A DNA stretch of 64,000 bases. Origin: Saprospiraceae bacterium (GTDB taxonomy: Bacteria; Bacteroidota; Bacteroidia; Chitinophagales; Saprospiraceae). The notes below the pieces were generated by a model. The model was not told the origin of the DNA and searched no databases. It saw only the letters and a list, made by a program, of their open reading frames with translations. Position numbers and translations under genes: made by a program. The stretch spans positions 304,588 through 368,587 of the forward strand of contig JADJNW010000007.1 in assembly GCA_016714085.1 (NCBI GenBank), read 5' to 3'. Below are positions 38,761-47,339 of the stretch, in pieces; within the stretch, counting starts at the first letter, position 1, and each line of letters begins with the position of its first letter.

Positions 38761-39372
38761 ATGGAGAGACGAGCATTGCTTAAGCTTTCGAGTGTATATG
38801 CAATGGGAATGCCTTTGCTGTTGGGCAGGAAATTTAGATTTGCTGAGACTAAGCAATGGCAAGCTTGGTTACAACTGCTATTGGAGCCTTGCGAAATTGA
38901 AAGCAAATACGGATTGTTTTATACAGGGGTATTGCCAAATGAAGAATTATTTGGTTTTGCAAAAGCGACAGATAAATACTATTTTTACAACCGCGGTCAA
39001 TTTTGCTTTACGATTTTGGAAAAAAACCACGATTCTTTGGGTTTATTGGAGTTGGCCATACCTGTTTGGAAACGCGAATCCAGTGGAAATTGGAAAAAAT
39101 TGACTTGTTTATCTCTTTTTGAATTAGAAGCATTAGCAAAGGCTGCTTCAATTTTAGCAAAATCAAAAGAAGACAATATCGGGGATTATGTTCTACCGAT
39201 TGCAAAAGCAAATAAGATCGATGAATCGTTTACAACTGCTCAAGGCGTGGTAAGTGTGAAGTCAAAAGTAGAAGAAAAAGGAATTCTTACTTCTGTCCGT
39301 GTGCTTAATAAACAAGAATTAATATTGCAGGATGAGTTCAGGTCATGTCACTGTCTTACCTGTGAAATTTAA
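38761..39372 (+). CDS. Tat-signal protein of unknown function, first gene of the tail-collar cassette
   Basis: The protein has 203 residues. The N-terminus 'MERRALLKLSSVYAMGMPLLLG' has a twin arginine, a leucine-rich stretch and a short hydrophobic core, as in Tat signal peptides. The body ('WLQLLLEPCEIESKYGLFYTGVLPN', 'LFELEALAKAASILAKS') matches nothing I can name. The C-terminus ends in a cysteine cluster 'SCHCLTCEI', a possible metal site. It is 37 bp before the first of four collar-protein genes and is probably co-transcribed with them. In other genomes, from general memory, similar cassettes also carry a Tat-signal protein; that link is not verified here. Confidence 0.6.
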   Translation: MERRALLKLSSVYAMGMPLLLGRKFRFAETKQWQAWLQLLLEPCEIESKYGLFYTGVLPNEELFGFAKATDKYYFYNRGQFCFTILEKNHDSLGLLELAIPVWKRESSGNWKKLTCLSLFELEALAKAASILAKSKEDNIGDYVLPIAKANKIDESFTTAQGVVSVKSKVEEKGILTSVRVLNKQELILQDEFRSCHCLTCEI

Positions 39373-39409
39373 GAATAATACTATTATTTCACACTAAAAC
39401 CCATAAGTT

Positions 39410-39913
39410 ATGGCTGAACCTTTTTTGTCCGAGATTCGGATAATGAGTTTCGTGTTTGCACCCAAAGGCTGGGCGTTATGCAACGGTCAATTGCTACCTA
39501 TCAACCAAAACCAGGCACTTTTCTCTCTACTTGGTACTACCTTCGGAGGTGATGGTCGCGTCAATTTTGCTTTACCCGACTTGCGTGCGCGCACACCTAT
39601 ACACGTAGGGAGCGGTCACACACTCGGAGAACGCGGTGGCGAACAGGCACATACCTTGAGCATTGCAGAGATACCTACACATACCCATGTGGTGAACGCT
39701 TCTGTTAGTTCTGCTAATTTGCAAAACCCGACCAATGCTTTTTTTGCAGATACCGGTACAAATAATAACTACGCACCCCCTCAAAGCTTATTGGCTTTGC
39801 CAGCTAACACAATTACCAATACCGGAGGATCTCAGGCACATTTAAATATGCAACCGTTTCTAACGCTGAGTTTTTGCATCGCATTACAAGGAATATTCCC
39901 GAGCCCGACTTAA
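39410..39913 (+). CDS. Phage tail collar domain protein (microcystin-dependent-protein-like)
   Basis: The protein has 167 residues. It shows the full collar signature: 'FLSEIRIMSFVFAPKGWALC', 'NGQLLPINQNQALFSLLGTTFGGDGR', 'NFALPDLRARTPIHVG', a central 'GERGGEQAHTLSIAEIPTHTHVV' and the end 'NMQPFLTLSFCIALQGIFPSPT'. The domain occurs at phage tail fibre tips and also in stand-alone bacterial proteins of unknown role. There is no signal peptide. It is the first of four paralogs in tandem with short spacers, and no other phage structural genes are nearby. Confidence 0.92.
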   Translation: MAEPFLSEIRIMSFVFAPKGWALCNGQLLPINQNQALFSLLGTTFGGDGRVNFALPDLRARTPIHVGSGHTLGERGGEQAHTLSIAEIPTHTHVVNASVSSANLQNPTNAFFADTGTNNNYAPPQSLLALPANTITNTGGSQAHLNMQPFLTLSFCIALQGIFPSPT

Positions 39914-39943
39914 ATTTATAATAAACCCTAAACTGTTCATATC

Positions 39944-40186
39944 ATGGGATCTTTTGTTGGAGAAATTAATTTATTTTCCTTCCCATTCGTTCCGCCAGGA
40001 TGGATGGCCTGTGAAGGACAATTGCTAAATATTAGCGCAAACCCTGTTTTGTTTAGTCTAATCGGTACGACCTTTGGCGGAGATGGAAAAACTACTTTCG
40101 GTCTGCCCAATTTAAAAGGCAAATCCCCGATTCCAGGCTTAACCTATTGTATTGCTATAGCTGGGATGTTTCCGCCCAGGGCTTAA
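39944..40186 (+). CDS. Compact tail collar protein lacking the variable centre
   Basis: The protein has 80 residues and contains both ends of the collar fold: 'FVGEINLFSFPFVPPGWMAC', 'EGQLLNISANPVLFSLIGTTFGGDGK' and 'FGLPNLKGKSPIPGLTYCIAIAGMFPPRA'. The roughly 85-residue variable middle of its neighbours is absent, and the join is clean and in frame. It is therefore a natural short form or an in-frame deletion rather than a broken gene. Its start and stop are well placed, 30 bp after the previous gene and 36 bp before the next. Confidence 0.85.
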   Translation: MGSFVGEINLFSFPFVPPGWMACEGQLLNISANPVLFSLIGTTFGGDGKTTFGLPNLKGKSPIPGLTYCIAIAGMFPPRA

Positions 40187-40222
40187 ATTATTATTGATTA
40201 ACACCTTAAAATCTATCATATC

Positions 40223-40726
40223 ATGGCTCAACCTTATGTTGGCGAAATAAGAATGTTTGCTGGCAATTTTGCGCCGGCAGGCTGGCAATTTTGTGAAGGG
40301 CAATTATTGCCTATTTCCGAAAATGAAACTTTGTTTAATTTAATTGGCACGACGTATGGCGGCGATGGACAAAGCACTTTCGCCATGCCTGATTTGCGCG
40401 GGAGACTTCCGATCCATCAAGGCAACGGATTTATCCTTGCAGAATCGGGCGGTGCAGAAGAAATTACGCTCACTGTCAATCAATTACCAGCGCATTCTCA
40501 CCCGATGCTTGTAGCTGATTCACAAGCAACTGTAGCAAGCCCTGCACAGAATGTAATTGCTAAATCGGCAACAATCAGAATGTTTTATCAGGATTCTCCT
40601 AGTATTAACATGAACGCAGGCACTATTGGTTCAGTGGGCGGAAGCCAGCCTCATACTAACTTCCAGCCTTACCTATGTGTTAATTTCATTATTTCTTTGT
40701 TTGGCATTTTTCCGTCGCCAACTTGA
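40223..40726 (+). CDS. Phage tail collar domain protein
   Basis: The protein has 167 residues, a paralog of the other collar genes: 'PYVGEIRMFAGNFAPAGWQFC', 'EGQLLPISENETLFNLIGTTYGGDGQ', 'FAMPDLRGRLPIH', 'ESGGAEEITLTVNQLPAHSHPM' and the terminal 'NFIISLFGIFPSPT'. The middle third differs from its neighbours, as usual for the receptor- or ligand-facing loop of this fold. It is predicted to be cytoplasmic or released by a non-Sec route because no signal is present. Confidence 0.92.
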   Translation: MAQPYVGEIRMFAGNFAPAGWQFCEGQLLPISENETLFNLIGTTYGGDGQSTFAMPDLRGRLPIHQGNGFILAESGGAEEITLTVNQLPAHSHPMLVADSQATVASPAQNVIAKSATIRMFYQDSPSINMNAGTIGSVGGSQPHTNFQPYLCVNFIISLFGIFPSPT

Positions 40727-40826
40727 TTTGAAATATGAAATCTGATCATTTGAATCCTTATTTATTAATCCTTTAGTAAAACGCTCTTAAATAAAAGGGC
40801 ATTTTATATTAAAATATTTAATTATC

Positions 40827-41348
40827 ATGGCAGATCCATTTGTAGCCGAAATACGTATATTCCCTTTTAATTTTGCGCCCAAAGGCTGGGCATTTTGTGA
40901 TGGACAATTGCTACCGCTTTCGCAAAATACGGCACTTTTCTCCTTATTGGGTACAACTTATGGCGGTAACGGTAAATCCAATTTTGCTTTACCTGATTTG
41001 CAAGGGCGAGCGCCTATGCAACCAGGGCAAGGACCAGGTTTATCTTTACACGACCTTGGCGAAACGGGAGGCTCAGAAACAGTGTCCTTGCTGGAAAGTG
41101 AAATCCCTTCACATTCTCATATTGTACGCACCGTATCTGAAGTTGGCGATACCAATCAGCCATCTGGCAATAATCTTGCTCCTTCTTCGCAGGGTAATGC
41201 TTATATTGCGGCGATAGGGTCATCAACCTTTATGAACGATAATACCTTAGCGCCAGCCGGCGGCGATCAGCCGCATAATAATATGATGCCATACTTGACG
41301 CTTAATTTTAATATTGCTTTGCAGGGAGTATTCCCGCCGAGGACATAG
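40827..41348 (+). CDS. Phage tail collar domain protein
   Basis: The protein has 173 residues, the fourth collar paralog: 'PFVAEIRIFPFNFAPKGWAFC', 'DGQLLPLSQNTALFSLLGTTYGGNGK', 'FALPDLQGRAPMQPG', 'GETGGSETVSLLESEIPSHSHIV' and the end 'NFNIALQGVFPPRT'. A 100-bp gap separates it from the previous gene, longer than the other spacers. Its stop codon is one base before the ATG of the acetyltransferase gene, which indicates tight translational coupling. Confidence 0.92.
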   Translation: MADPFVAEIRIFPFNFAPKGWAFCDGQLLPLSQNTALFSLLGTTYGGNGKSNFALPDLQGRAPMQPGQGPGLSLHDLGETGGSETVSLLESEIPSHSHIVRTVSEVGDTNQPSGNNLAPSSQGNAYIAAIGSSTFMNDNTLAPAGGDQPHNNMMPYLTLNFNIALQGVFPPRT

Positions 41349-41349
41349 G

Positions 41350-41859
41350 ATGGCAGAAGTTACAATCGCATTGCGTTTAATAACGGAGGCAGATTTGCCT
41401 GCATTGTATGAAATATACGCCAGCACCAGGGCCGAAGAAATGGCTCTGGTGCCGGATTGGCGTGATGAAGATAAAGCTGCATTTCTTACCCAGCAATTTA
41501 TTGCGCAGCATCAATATTATCAGGAATTTTATAAAAATGCTGAATTCCAAATTATAGAATATAATAATGAACCTATTGGGCGTCTTTATATTCACTGGAA
41601 ATACAGTGCACAAGAAGTTCGTATCGTGGATATTGCATTATTACCTGGCTTTAGAGGTAAAGGCATTGGTACGGCTATCATAGAAGACACTTTCAAAAAA
41701 GCTGCGACACTTAATAAATCGGTCACCATTCATGTAGAATTTAATAATCCTGCTTTAAAATTGTATGAAAAATTAGGCTTTCGCAAAATTGGAGAATTTA
41801 ACTCCGTCTATTATTTAATGGAGTGGAAGAATGACCTTAGCGTCAAAGAGACCCGATAA
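41350..41859 (+). CDS. GNAT-family N-acetyltransferase
   Basis: The protein has 169 residues from the ATG at 41350, chosen because it follows the previous stop by one base; the longer frame would overlap that gene. GNAT motifs are present: 'IALLPGFRGKGIGTAIIEDTF' (acetyl-CoA loop RGKGIG) and 'VEFNNPALKLYEKLGFRKIG'. The substrate is unknown. Its coupling to the collar genes suggests that it modifies a product of the cassette, possibly the N-terminus or a lysine of a collar protein; that is inference. Confidence 0.93.
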   Translation: MAEVTIALRLITEADLPALYEIYASTRAEEMALVPDWRDEDKAAFLTQQFIAQHQYYQEFYKNAEFQIIEYNNEPIGRLYIHWKYSAQEVRIVDIALLPGFRGKGIGTAIIEDTFKKAATLNKSVTIHVEFNNPALKLYEKLGFRKIGEFNSVYYLMEWKNDLSVKETR

Positions 41860-41884
41860 CAGATAACTCATAATAATTTTCACT

Positions 41885-42181
41885 ATGCTGGAAAAATTAA
41901 CCATCGAAGATTTTAAACCTTATTTAAATCAAACCTTTTCCATTCGTTTTACGCCTGAAGTAATACTACCAGCCACTTTGACCTCGGTGACTGCTTGGGG
42001 GAGCGAAAATGATAAATTTCGCCAGCCATTTACTTTGGAATTTCATACCGAACAAAAAAATGAATATTACCCGCAAGGCACTTTCACTATATTACATCCT
42101 GCTATTGGAGAACTTCCAATTTTTATAGTGCCTATCGGCCCTGACGCTGATGGAATGCGCTATGAGGTGGTATTCAGCTAA
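41885..42181 (+). CDS. DUF6916-like small protein
   Basis: The protein has 98 residues. 'MLEKLTIEDFKPYLNQTFSIRF' at the start, 'FTLEFHTEQKNEYYPQGTFTILHPAIGELPIFIVPIGPDADGMRYEVVF' at the end and the overall length fit the DUF6916 family, which from general knowledge is often encoded next to tail-collar proteins. It is the last gene of the cassette, 25 bp after the acetyltransferase and followed by a terminator. Function is unknown. Confidence 0.75.
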   Translation: MLEKLTIEDFKPYLNQTFSIRFTPEVILPATLTSVTAWGSENDKFRQPFTLEFHTEQKNEYYPQGTFTILHPAIGELPIFIVPIGPDADGMRYEVVFS

Positions 42182-42199
42182 ATACGCATTATAAAAAAC

Positions 42200-42230
42200 A
42201 AGCCGCTGATGCAATATGCACCAACGGCTT
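42200..42230. terminator. Bidirectional terminator between cassette and DUF2911 gene
   Basis: Arms AAGCCG/CGGCTT enclose an inner TGCA-TGCA pairing, flanked by A-rich and T-rich tracts on both sides. It lies between convergent genes. Confidence 0.7.
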
Positions 42231-42263
42231 TATGATATATTTTATAAAAAAGTTAATCCCTTA

Positions 42264-43115
42264 TTACTTCTTCCATTCTTTGATAGAAGCTTCGTTCATG
42301 CTCACGTATTGAGCGTTGTTGGCAGCTTTCGCCAATTCGATTGACTTTTCAGCAGCTTTGATCGCTTCCGCTTTTTTGCCTAATTCCGCCAAAATCAGGG
42401 CTTCCGTGCGCATCATCCAGAAACGTGGCTCGCCCATAGAATTCGCTTTTTTCACCCATTCCAAAGCTTTGTCCAATTCTTTCTTTTCAGATAAATAGTA
42501 GCTGGCAGCAGCGTAGTAGTCATTGGCGCTTGGGCCAGCCATTACAGTTTGAATAGAAGCCGATACTATTTTGTCAGTAGGTACACTCACCGGGATACTA
42601 ATTTTTGTTTTTTCCCAGCTCAAATCAATCGTAGCGCTTGCGTTCGTGATATTGCTGATGTCAATAGTGAAAGTTTCTACCATATCATTCAATTTCATCG
42701 GCTTAATCATGAAGCTCGCATCAGCCGTCTTCTCAGCATAAGCATCAGAGTTTGTTGACTCGTACTTGTATAAATTAATCTTCCATTCGTTAGCGCCTGG
42801 TACAGAGGTCATTGTATAAGCTCCAGCCTTCAAATCCTTGCCGTTGATGTTTACATCGGTGCTGAAAGTGAATTTGTTGGCCAGATTGGCGCCGGTTCTC
42901 CAGGTAACGCCGTAAGGCTGTAAGCCATCTGCCGCAAAGATCGTGCGACCTTTCATACTTGGGCGAGAATAATCAACTGTAACTTCCGTTAAACCAACAG
43001 ATTGTGTCAGTTTGCTCCCCGGACTTGGGGCGGGTGTTCTGATTTGGGCATTTACATTGATTGTAAGCAATGCCATAACTGCAAAAGCGCAAATGTTACG
43101 AAACAAGTTTTTCAT
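42264..43115 (-). CDS. DUF2911 secreted protein with C-terminal TPR-like region
   Basis: The protein has 283 residues from the ATG at 43115 (MKNLFRNICAFAVMALLTINVNA, signal peptide). The DUF2911 core is plain: 'SKLTQSVGLTEVTVDYSRPSMKGRTIF', 'PYGVTWRTGANLANKFTFSTDVNINGK', 'LKAGAYTMTSVPGANEWKINLYK'. About 90 extra residues at the end form TPR-like helices ('ALEWVKKANSMGEPRFWMMRTEALILAELGKKAEAIKAAEKSI'). Function of DUF2911 is unknown; it is periplasmic. A shorter paralog with the same upstream region follows at 43339-43893. Confidence 0.88.
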   Translation of the reverse strand: MKNLFRNICAFAVMALLTINVNAQIRTPAPSPGSKLTQSVGLTEVTVDYSRPSMKGRTIFAADGLQPYGVTWRTGANLANKFTFSTDVNINGKDLKAGAYTMTSVPGANEWKINLYKYESTNSDAYAEKTADASFMIKPMKLNDMVETFTIDISNITNASATIDLSWEKTKISIPVSVPTDKIVSASIQTVMAGPSANDYYAAASYYLSEKKELDKALEWVKKANSMGEPRFWMMRTEALILAELGKKAEAIKAAEKSIELAKAANNAQYVSMNEASIKEWKK

Positions 43116-43155
43116 TATTACTTGGTTTTGTTTATAATAGGTGTGCATTTGTGAG

Positions 43156-43163
43156 TAAAAGTA
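43156..43163 (-). promoter_or_regulatory. Duplicated promoter region of the DUF2911 gene (copy 1)
   Basis: On the minus strand TACTTTTA, one base off TAnnTTTG, lies within a 56-bp block (about 43119-43174) that is repeated almost unchanged upstream of the second DUF2911 gene. Confidence 0.4.
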
Positions 43164-43280
43164 CAGCTTTTAAAAATCAGGTTGAGAACTCCTAAAGTGT
43201 TTTCACATTTCTTTAAGATATTATAGAATTATTAATTATATATCTGTTTGATAAAAAGCATATTCGATCAATCAAAATAA

Positions 43281-43312
43281 AAACCATTAATGCATCCAAG
43301 CACTAATGGTTT
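43281..43312 (-). terminator. Terminator of the shorter DUF2911 gene
   Basis: A 9-bp stem AAACCATTA/TAATGGTTT with a partly paired interior is followed on the minus strand by TTTTTATTTTG. Confidence 0.75.
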
Positions 43313-43338
43313 TCAAGCCAAATCTCTTTCAGTAAGAA

Positions 43339-43893
43339 TTACCAGGTTTTTGGCACTTCAAATGGAATAGAAACGGCAGTGTTTTCCCAAACTAAATTAA
43401 TCACCGCGCTAGTATCGGTGATATTGTTAATGTCAATCAGAAAAGTTTCCACTTTCACCTCTCCTAATTTCATAGACTTCGCCATAAAGCTCGCGTCTGC
43501 TTTCTTTTCTGCGTAAGCGCCGGAATTCGTGCCGTCGTACTTGTAAATATTCACTTTCCATTCATCTGCGCCAGGTACAGTCGTCATGGTATAAGCTCCT
43601 GCTGGCAATTTCGTGCCATTGATCGTGACTTCCGTACTGAAAGTGAACTTATTCGCAGCATTGGCGCCGGTTCTCCAGGTTTGACCATAAGCTTGCAAAC
43701 CATCTTTCGAAAAAATAGTACGGCCTTTCACGCTTGGGCGAGAATATTCTACCGTAACTTCAGTCAAGCCAACCATTTGAGTGACTTTACTGGCCGGGCT
43801 GGGTGCAGGCTTGTTGTTTTGAGCATTAGCGTTGGTTGTCATTGCTAAAACCAATAATGCAAAAGCGCAAAAATTAAAGAACAAATTTTTCAT
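43339..43893 (-). CDS. DUF2911 secreted protein
   Basis: The protein has 184 residues from the ATG at 43893. The signal peptide is MKNLFFNFCAFALLVLAMTTNANA. The core is the same as its neighbour ('SKVTQMVGLTEVTVEYSRPSVKGRTIF', 'TWRTGANAANKFTFSTEVTINGTKLPAGAYTMTTVPG') but without the TPR-like end, so this is the usual family length. The two genes are a tandem duplication with conserved leader and promoter-like region. Confidence 0.9.
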   Translation of the reverse strand: MKNLFFNFCAFALLVLAMTTNANAQNNKPAPSPASKVTQMVGLTEVTVEYSRPSVKGRTIFSKDGLQAYGQTWRTGANAANKFTFSTEVTINGTKLPAGAYTMTTVPGADEWKVNIYKYDGTNSGAYAEKKADASFMAKSMKLGEVKVETFLIDINNITDTSAVINLVWENTAVSIPFEVPKTW

Positions 43894-43933
43894 TATAGCT
43901 TGGTTTTGTTTATAATAGGTGTGCATTTGCGAG

Positions 43934-43941
43934 TAAAAGTA
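43934..43941 (-). promoter_or_regulatory. Duplicated promoter region of the DUF2911 gene (copy 2)
   Basis: TACTTTTA on the minus strand, in the block 43897-43952, which is nearly identical to 43119-43174. Confidence 0.4.
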
Positions 43942-44090
43942 CAGCTTTTAAAATAGTAAAATGTATTGCTGGTCAGTTTTGACATTTCTTTAAGAAATTA
44001 TTCAAATAAGAGATTTGAAATACGATATTTGAAAACTTGAAACGAGTCTATTAATTTCACATTTCTTATTTCCTATTTTAAATTTGAAAA

Positions 44091-44453
44091 ATGACGATTG
44101 CAATTATCGCCCACGACGGCAAGAAAGCTGAAATGGTGGCTTTTATTAAAGATCATTTTGATTTGTTTCAGAGCAAAAGTATTGATCTAATTGCCACGGG
44201 CACAACGGGTTCGCACCTCGAACGCGCAGGGCTGCAAGTAAATAAAATGGCAAGCGGGCCAGTCGGCGGCGACGCGCAAATCGCTAGTTTGATCGTGGAA
44301 GGCAAGGTTGATATGGTGATTTTTTTTCGAGACCCCTTGGGCAAGCACCCCCATGAACCTGATGTGCAAATGTTGATGCGGCTTTGTGATGTGTATAATA
44401 TTCCTTTGGCAACCAATCCCGCTGCGGCTATGCGCTTTGTGCAAACACTTTGA
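44091..44453 (+). CDS. mgsA: Methylglyoxal synthase
   Basis: The protein has 120 residues. It converts dihydroxyacetone phosphate to methylglyoxal and phosphate in the cytoplasm, a bypass of lower glycolysis. Motifs are 'IAIIAHDGKKAEMV', 'IATGTTGSHLE', 'SGPVGGDAQIA' (catalytic Asp about 61), 'FFRDPLGKHPHEPDVQMLMRLCDV' and 'PLATNPAAA'. It is shorter than the 152 residues of the E. coli enzyme, because it lacks N- and C-terminal extensions, as in many other bacteria. It stands alone between two minus-strand genes. Confidence 0.95.
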   Translation: MTIAIIAHDGKKAEMVAFIKDHFDLFQSKSIDLIATGTTGSHLERAGLQVNKMASGPVGGDAQIASLIVEGKVDMVIFFRDPLGKHPHEPDVQMLMRLCDVYNIPLATNPAAAMRFVQTL

Positions 44454-44561
44454 TGAAGTGGGAATTCGGAAATGGGAAGTCGGAAGTGAGACAATACATT
44501 TCAATATCTTTCCATCCATTTCAAAAAAAAGCAACAAGCCGCAAGCAGCCAGAAACCAGCT

Positions 44562-46661
44562 TCAATAAGCTCCAAAATATCTTCGCAAGAACCATTCGCC
44601 CGTCAAGAGCAACAAGAGCAAGAAAAAAATCCATTTTAAGTTAATAACAGCTCTCGTCTTGGAGGTTTCAAAAATGACCGGTTTTACTGTGCCTTTATCT
44701 TTGATTAAATCAGCAATTTGAGCTACATTATCAGGATAGACCATTGCTCCGCCGTATTGTTCACTGAGCAGTCGAAGTAAACTATGATTAGCGGTTGTTT
44801 CAAATAGCTCTAACTGAACAGGTTGTACACTGAACTGCCCGGTAGCCGTGAGGTTTTGCCCGGCATTCGTCACCGAAGCCCGGAAAGTATAATTGCCCGT
44901 TGGGAAAATGCCTGCATTCAAAGAATAAGAACGCCCATTTTTATTGAAAGTGAAGTCGAAATCCTTGCCGCTGCTGTTGGTAATTACGATTCGTGCATCG
45001 GGTTCGTTGATCAATTCATAATTATCATTATATAATTCGGCATCGAATAGCACCGGCTCGTTTTCATTGAAAATATTCTTAGTTGGTGTCACGCGGAATT
45101 TGCGTTTATCTTCTTTCAAGCTTAAAAACTGTATCGATTTGCCCAGAATTTCATCGAAAATCTGATGGTTTTGATGTTGCAAAAAGTCGAACAAACGCCA
45201 TTTCCAAATGCCTTCTGCACACAGTACGCCCACTTTTACACCATTTTCTTCACCCAAAACAAACAAAGGATAGCGCGTATCCAGTTTACCAATGCGCTGC
45301 GTGAGCAAGACCGCTGCATCTGGCGCAGGTTCAAATTCTCCAAAAGGCGCAGTTAAGGGTGGAAAATTGGGCAGATTTTGTAATAAATCCTCACTCAAAG
45401 TGAAATTATTAAAGGTCCCGACAGGGCGGCCTTGCACATCGTTGGAGTTGCGACCATCAGATTGAATGGTGACCAGGGATTGCAATTGATTCAGGCGCGA
45501 AAAATTCGTTTGCATCCCTGCAATGAATAGTCGTGGAATACGCTCTTTTTGCAAAGTATTGATAATGCCCGAAGCATCAAAATTCCGGCTTGGCAGTTGA
45601 TGCAATATTACAAAATCATAATCTGTAATATTTACTTTGATATCATTGGCATAAGCCAAATCCACTTGATAATTCTTGTTGGCGTTGATAGACTGACGAA
45701 GCGCGGTCACATCGGGATGCGGCGAGTTGGCGACGATCAGAATCTTCTGGCGCGCATCGAGCACATCGATAAAGATTTCCTTGCTATTATTGGCGTTGGT
45801 GGCTTCGCCAGAGATTGGCTCTACTACAATCCGAAAGCGCTGCACGCCGCTTTGGTCGGCATCCAACACTACTTCTCGCGTGATAAAAAAATCGCTCCGA
45901 TCAATATTCACAGGCGTTTGCTGCAATTTTCGAGCATTGTTTCCTTCTAATTTATAAACGCTGAGACTCGTATTCGCTCCAGTACTATTTTGAGCAGCGA
46001 TGTCTAGTTGAACGGTGAATTTATCGCCGAGATAAGCGATTTTATTATGAAAAACCCGCTTGAGAATTACGTCTTTTTTTACAGTGGTATCACCTAAAGC
46101 AACCGTGTAAATCGGCGCGGTGAGTTTAGTATTCAGATACAAAGGATTGCTGCCTTCATTATAAATACCGTCGGTGGCGAGTATAATAGCGCCCAGATTC
46201 TGGTTGCTGTACAAATCATAAACGTTCGTCAGCAGTTTGGAGACGTTCGTCACCTTATCCTGGAAAGTGAAATCGATCCCTTCACGTACTTCGCTACCAA
46301 AAGCATATTGCTGCACTTCATAATCGCGCTCCAATGCTTGCACCAAATCCTCAAAAGATTGCTGGAAAGCTGTGCGTTCTTGTTCATCCATTTCAGCAGC
46401 CACCGATTCTGATCGATCTTGAGCCAGAATAATAACTGGCTTTTTGCTCTCGGTAATCAAGGATTTGAGCAGCGGCGACAGCAATAGCATACTCAGAAAA
46501 GTGACCGTAATGAAGCGCAGTGCACCCAAAAGCCAATTGAGTCGCTCCGACTGTTCATGAAAGGTTTTATCGCGATAATACAGCACCAAAGCATACGCCG
46601 CTCCCAGCAGCACACACAAAATCAGATACCAGGCTGGATATTGGAAAGTTAAATTCGCCAT
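44562..46661 (-). CDS. Membrane protein with von Willebrand A-like domain
   Basis: The protein has 699 residues. Two N-terminal membrane segments (about 12-28 and 45-67) and one at the C-terminus ('LKWIFFLLLLLLTGEWFLRRYFG') frame a large extracytoplasmic part. A VWA-like fold follows the second helix ('PVIILAQDRSESVAAEMD', 'AIILATDGIYNEGSNP'), but the MIDAS is altered: DRSES instead of DxSxS. Glutamine-amidotransferase-like and Ig-like regions follow. It resembles Bacteroidota BatA-associated or 'VWA domain-containing' proteins. Function is unknown. Confidence 0.8.
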   Translation of the reverse strand: MANLTFQYPAWYLILCVLLGAAYALVLYYRDKTFHEQSERLNWLLGALRFITVTFLSMLLLSPLLKSLITESKKPVIILAQDRSESVAAEMDEQERTAFQQSFEDLVQALERDYEVQQYAFGSEVREGIDFTFQDKVTNVSKLLTNVYDLYSNQNLGAIILATDGIYNEGSNPLYLNTKLTAPIYTVALGDTTVKKDVILKRVFHNKIAYLGDKFTVQLDIAAQNSTGANTSLSVYKLEGNNARKLQQTPVNIDRSDFFITREVVLDADQSGVQRFRIVVEPISGEATNANNSKEIFIDVLDARQKILIVANSPHPDVTALRQSINANKNYQVDLAYANDIKVNITDYDFVILHQLPSRNFDASGIINTLQKERIPRLFIAGMQTNFSRLNQLQSLVTIQSDGRNSNDVQGRPVGTFNNFTLSEDLLQNLPNFPPLTAPFGEFEPAPDAAVLLTQRIGKLDTRYPLFVLGEENGVKVGVLCAEGIWKWRLFDFLQHQNHQIFDEILGKSIQFLSLKEDKRKFRVTPTKNIFNENEPVLFDAELYNDNYELINEPDARIVITNSSGKDFDFTFNKNGRSYSLNAGIFPTGNYTFRASVTNAGQNLTATGQFSVQPVQLELFETTANHSLLRLLSEQYGGAMVYPDNVAQIADLIKDKGTVKPVIFETSKTRAVINLKWIFFLLLLLLTGEWFLRRYFGAY

Positions 46662-46882
46662 TTTTCTTCTAAAGTTGAGAGCGTTGAGGAGTTTAGAAGG
46701 TTAAGCAGACTCAGCTTTTCAACTCCTGTCCTCCTAAACTTTTTTCAACTGAACTGCAATAATACTTTATTTTACGCATCAGAACCGCGCCAGAATGTTA
46801 CAGTTTTGTTAAAAGCAGGAATTCACTGAGCAAGTTTTGTATTTTTAGAATCTCATTTCTTAAAAGATAGAAAAACCCGATC

Positions 46883-47305
46883 ATGCAGAAAATCATCTTT
46901 ACCCTATTACTTATTGTGTCGGCAATGAGCATTTCGGCACAAAGCGAGCATCCTGAAACGGTTCGTTTGCACTTGTTGCATCAAGGTCGAATGACCGGTT
47001 TTTGCTTGAAAACGCACTTGAATTATGATAGACCGGTGAGACTTGCGCCGCAATCTTACACGGTTTTAGAATTTAACGACGCGCAACTCGGAATTATTCA
47101 GGAATTGAATTTTTCTGAGCAAATGATCTATCTTAATTTTGAAAAAGGTAAAGATTATTATTTCCGCATCAGCCAAGCAGAAAATGCTTACCCAGCCATA
47201 GACGAAATGAGCGAAAATGCTTTTAAAATGGAGCTTTTGCTAAGCGATATTGATTTTCACCCGACCACGCATAAATTTAAAACCAATACAGTGTTAAACA
47301 ATTAG
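46883..47305 (+). CDS. Small secreted protein of unknown function
   Basis: The protein has 140 residues with a signal peptide (MQKIIFTLLLIVSAMSISAQ). The mature part ('TVRLHLLHQGRMTGFCLKTHLNYD', 'SEQMIYLNFEKGKDYYFRISQAE') has the look of a small beta-rich lipocalin or DUF2846-like protein, but I cannot assign it. It lies 34 bp before the asparagine-synthetase-like pair and may be co-transcribed with it. A TATTTTTA box at about 46840 could be its promoter. Confidence 0.6.
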   Translation: MQKIIFTLLLIVSAMSISAQSEHPETVRLHLLHQGRMTGFCLKTHLNYDRPVRLAPQSYTVLEFNDAQLGIIQELNFSEQMIYLNFEKGKDYYFRISQAENAYPAIDEMSENAFKMELLLSDIDFHPTTHKFKTNTVLNN

Positions 47306-47339
47306 TTACATAAATTTTTAGCGCCGAAAAAGAGTGCCG

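Noticed and set aside
39410..41348. Prophage based on tail-collar genes
   Set aside because: No capsid, portal, terminase, tail tube, integrase or lysis genes nearby.
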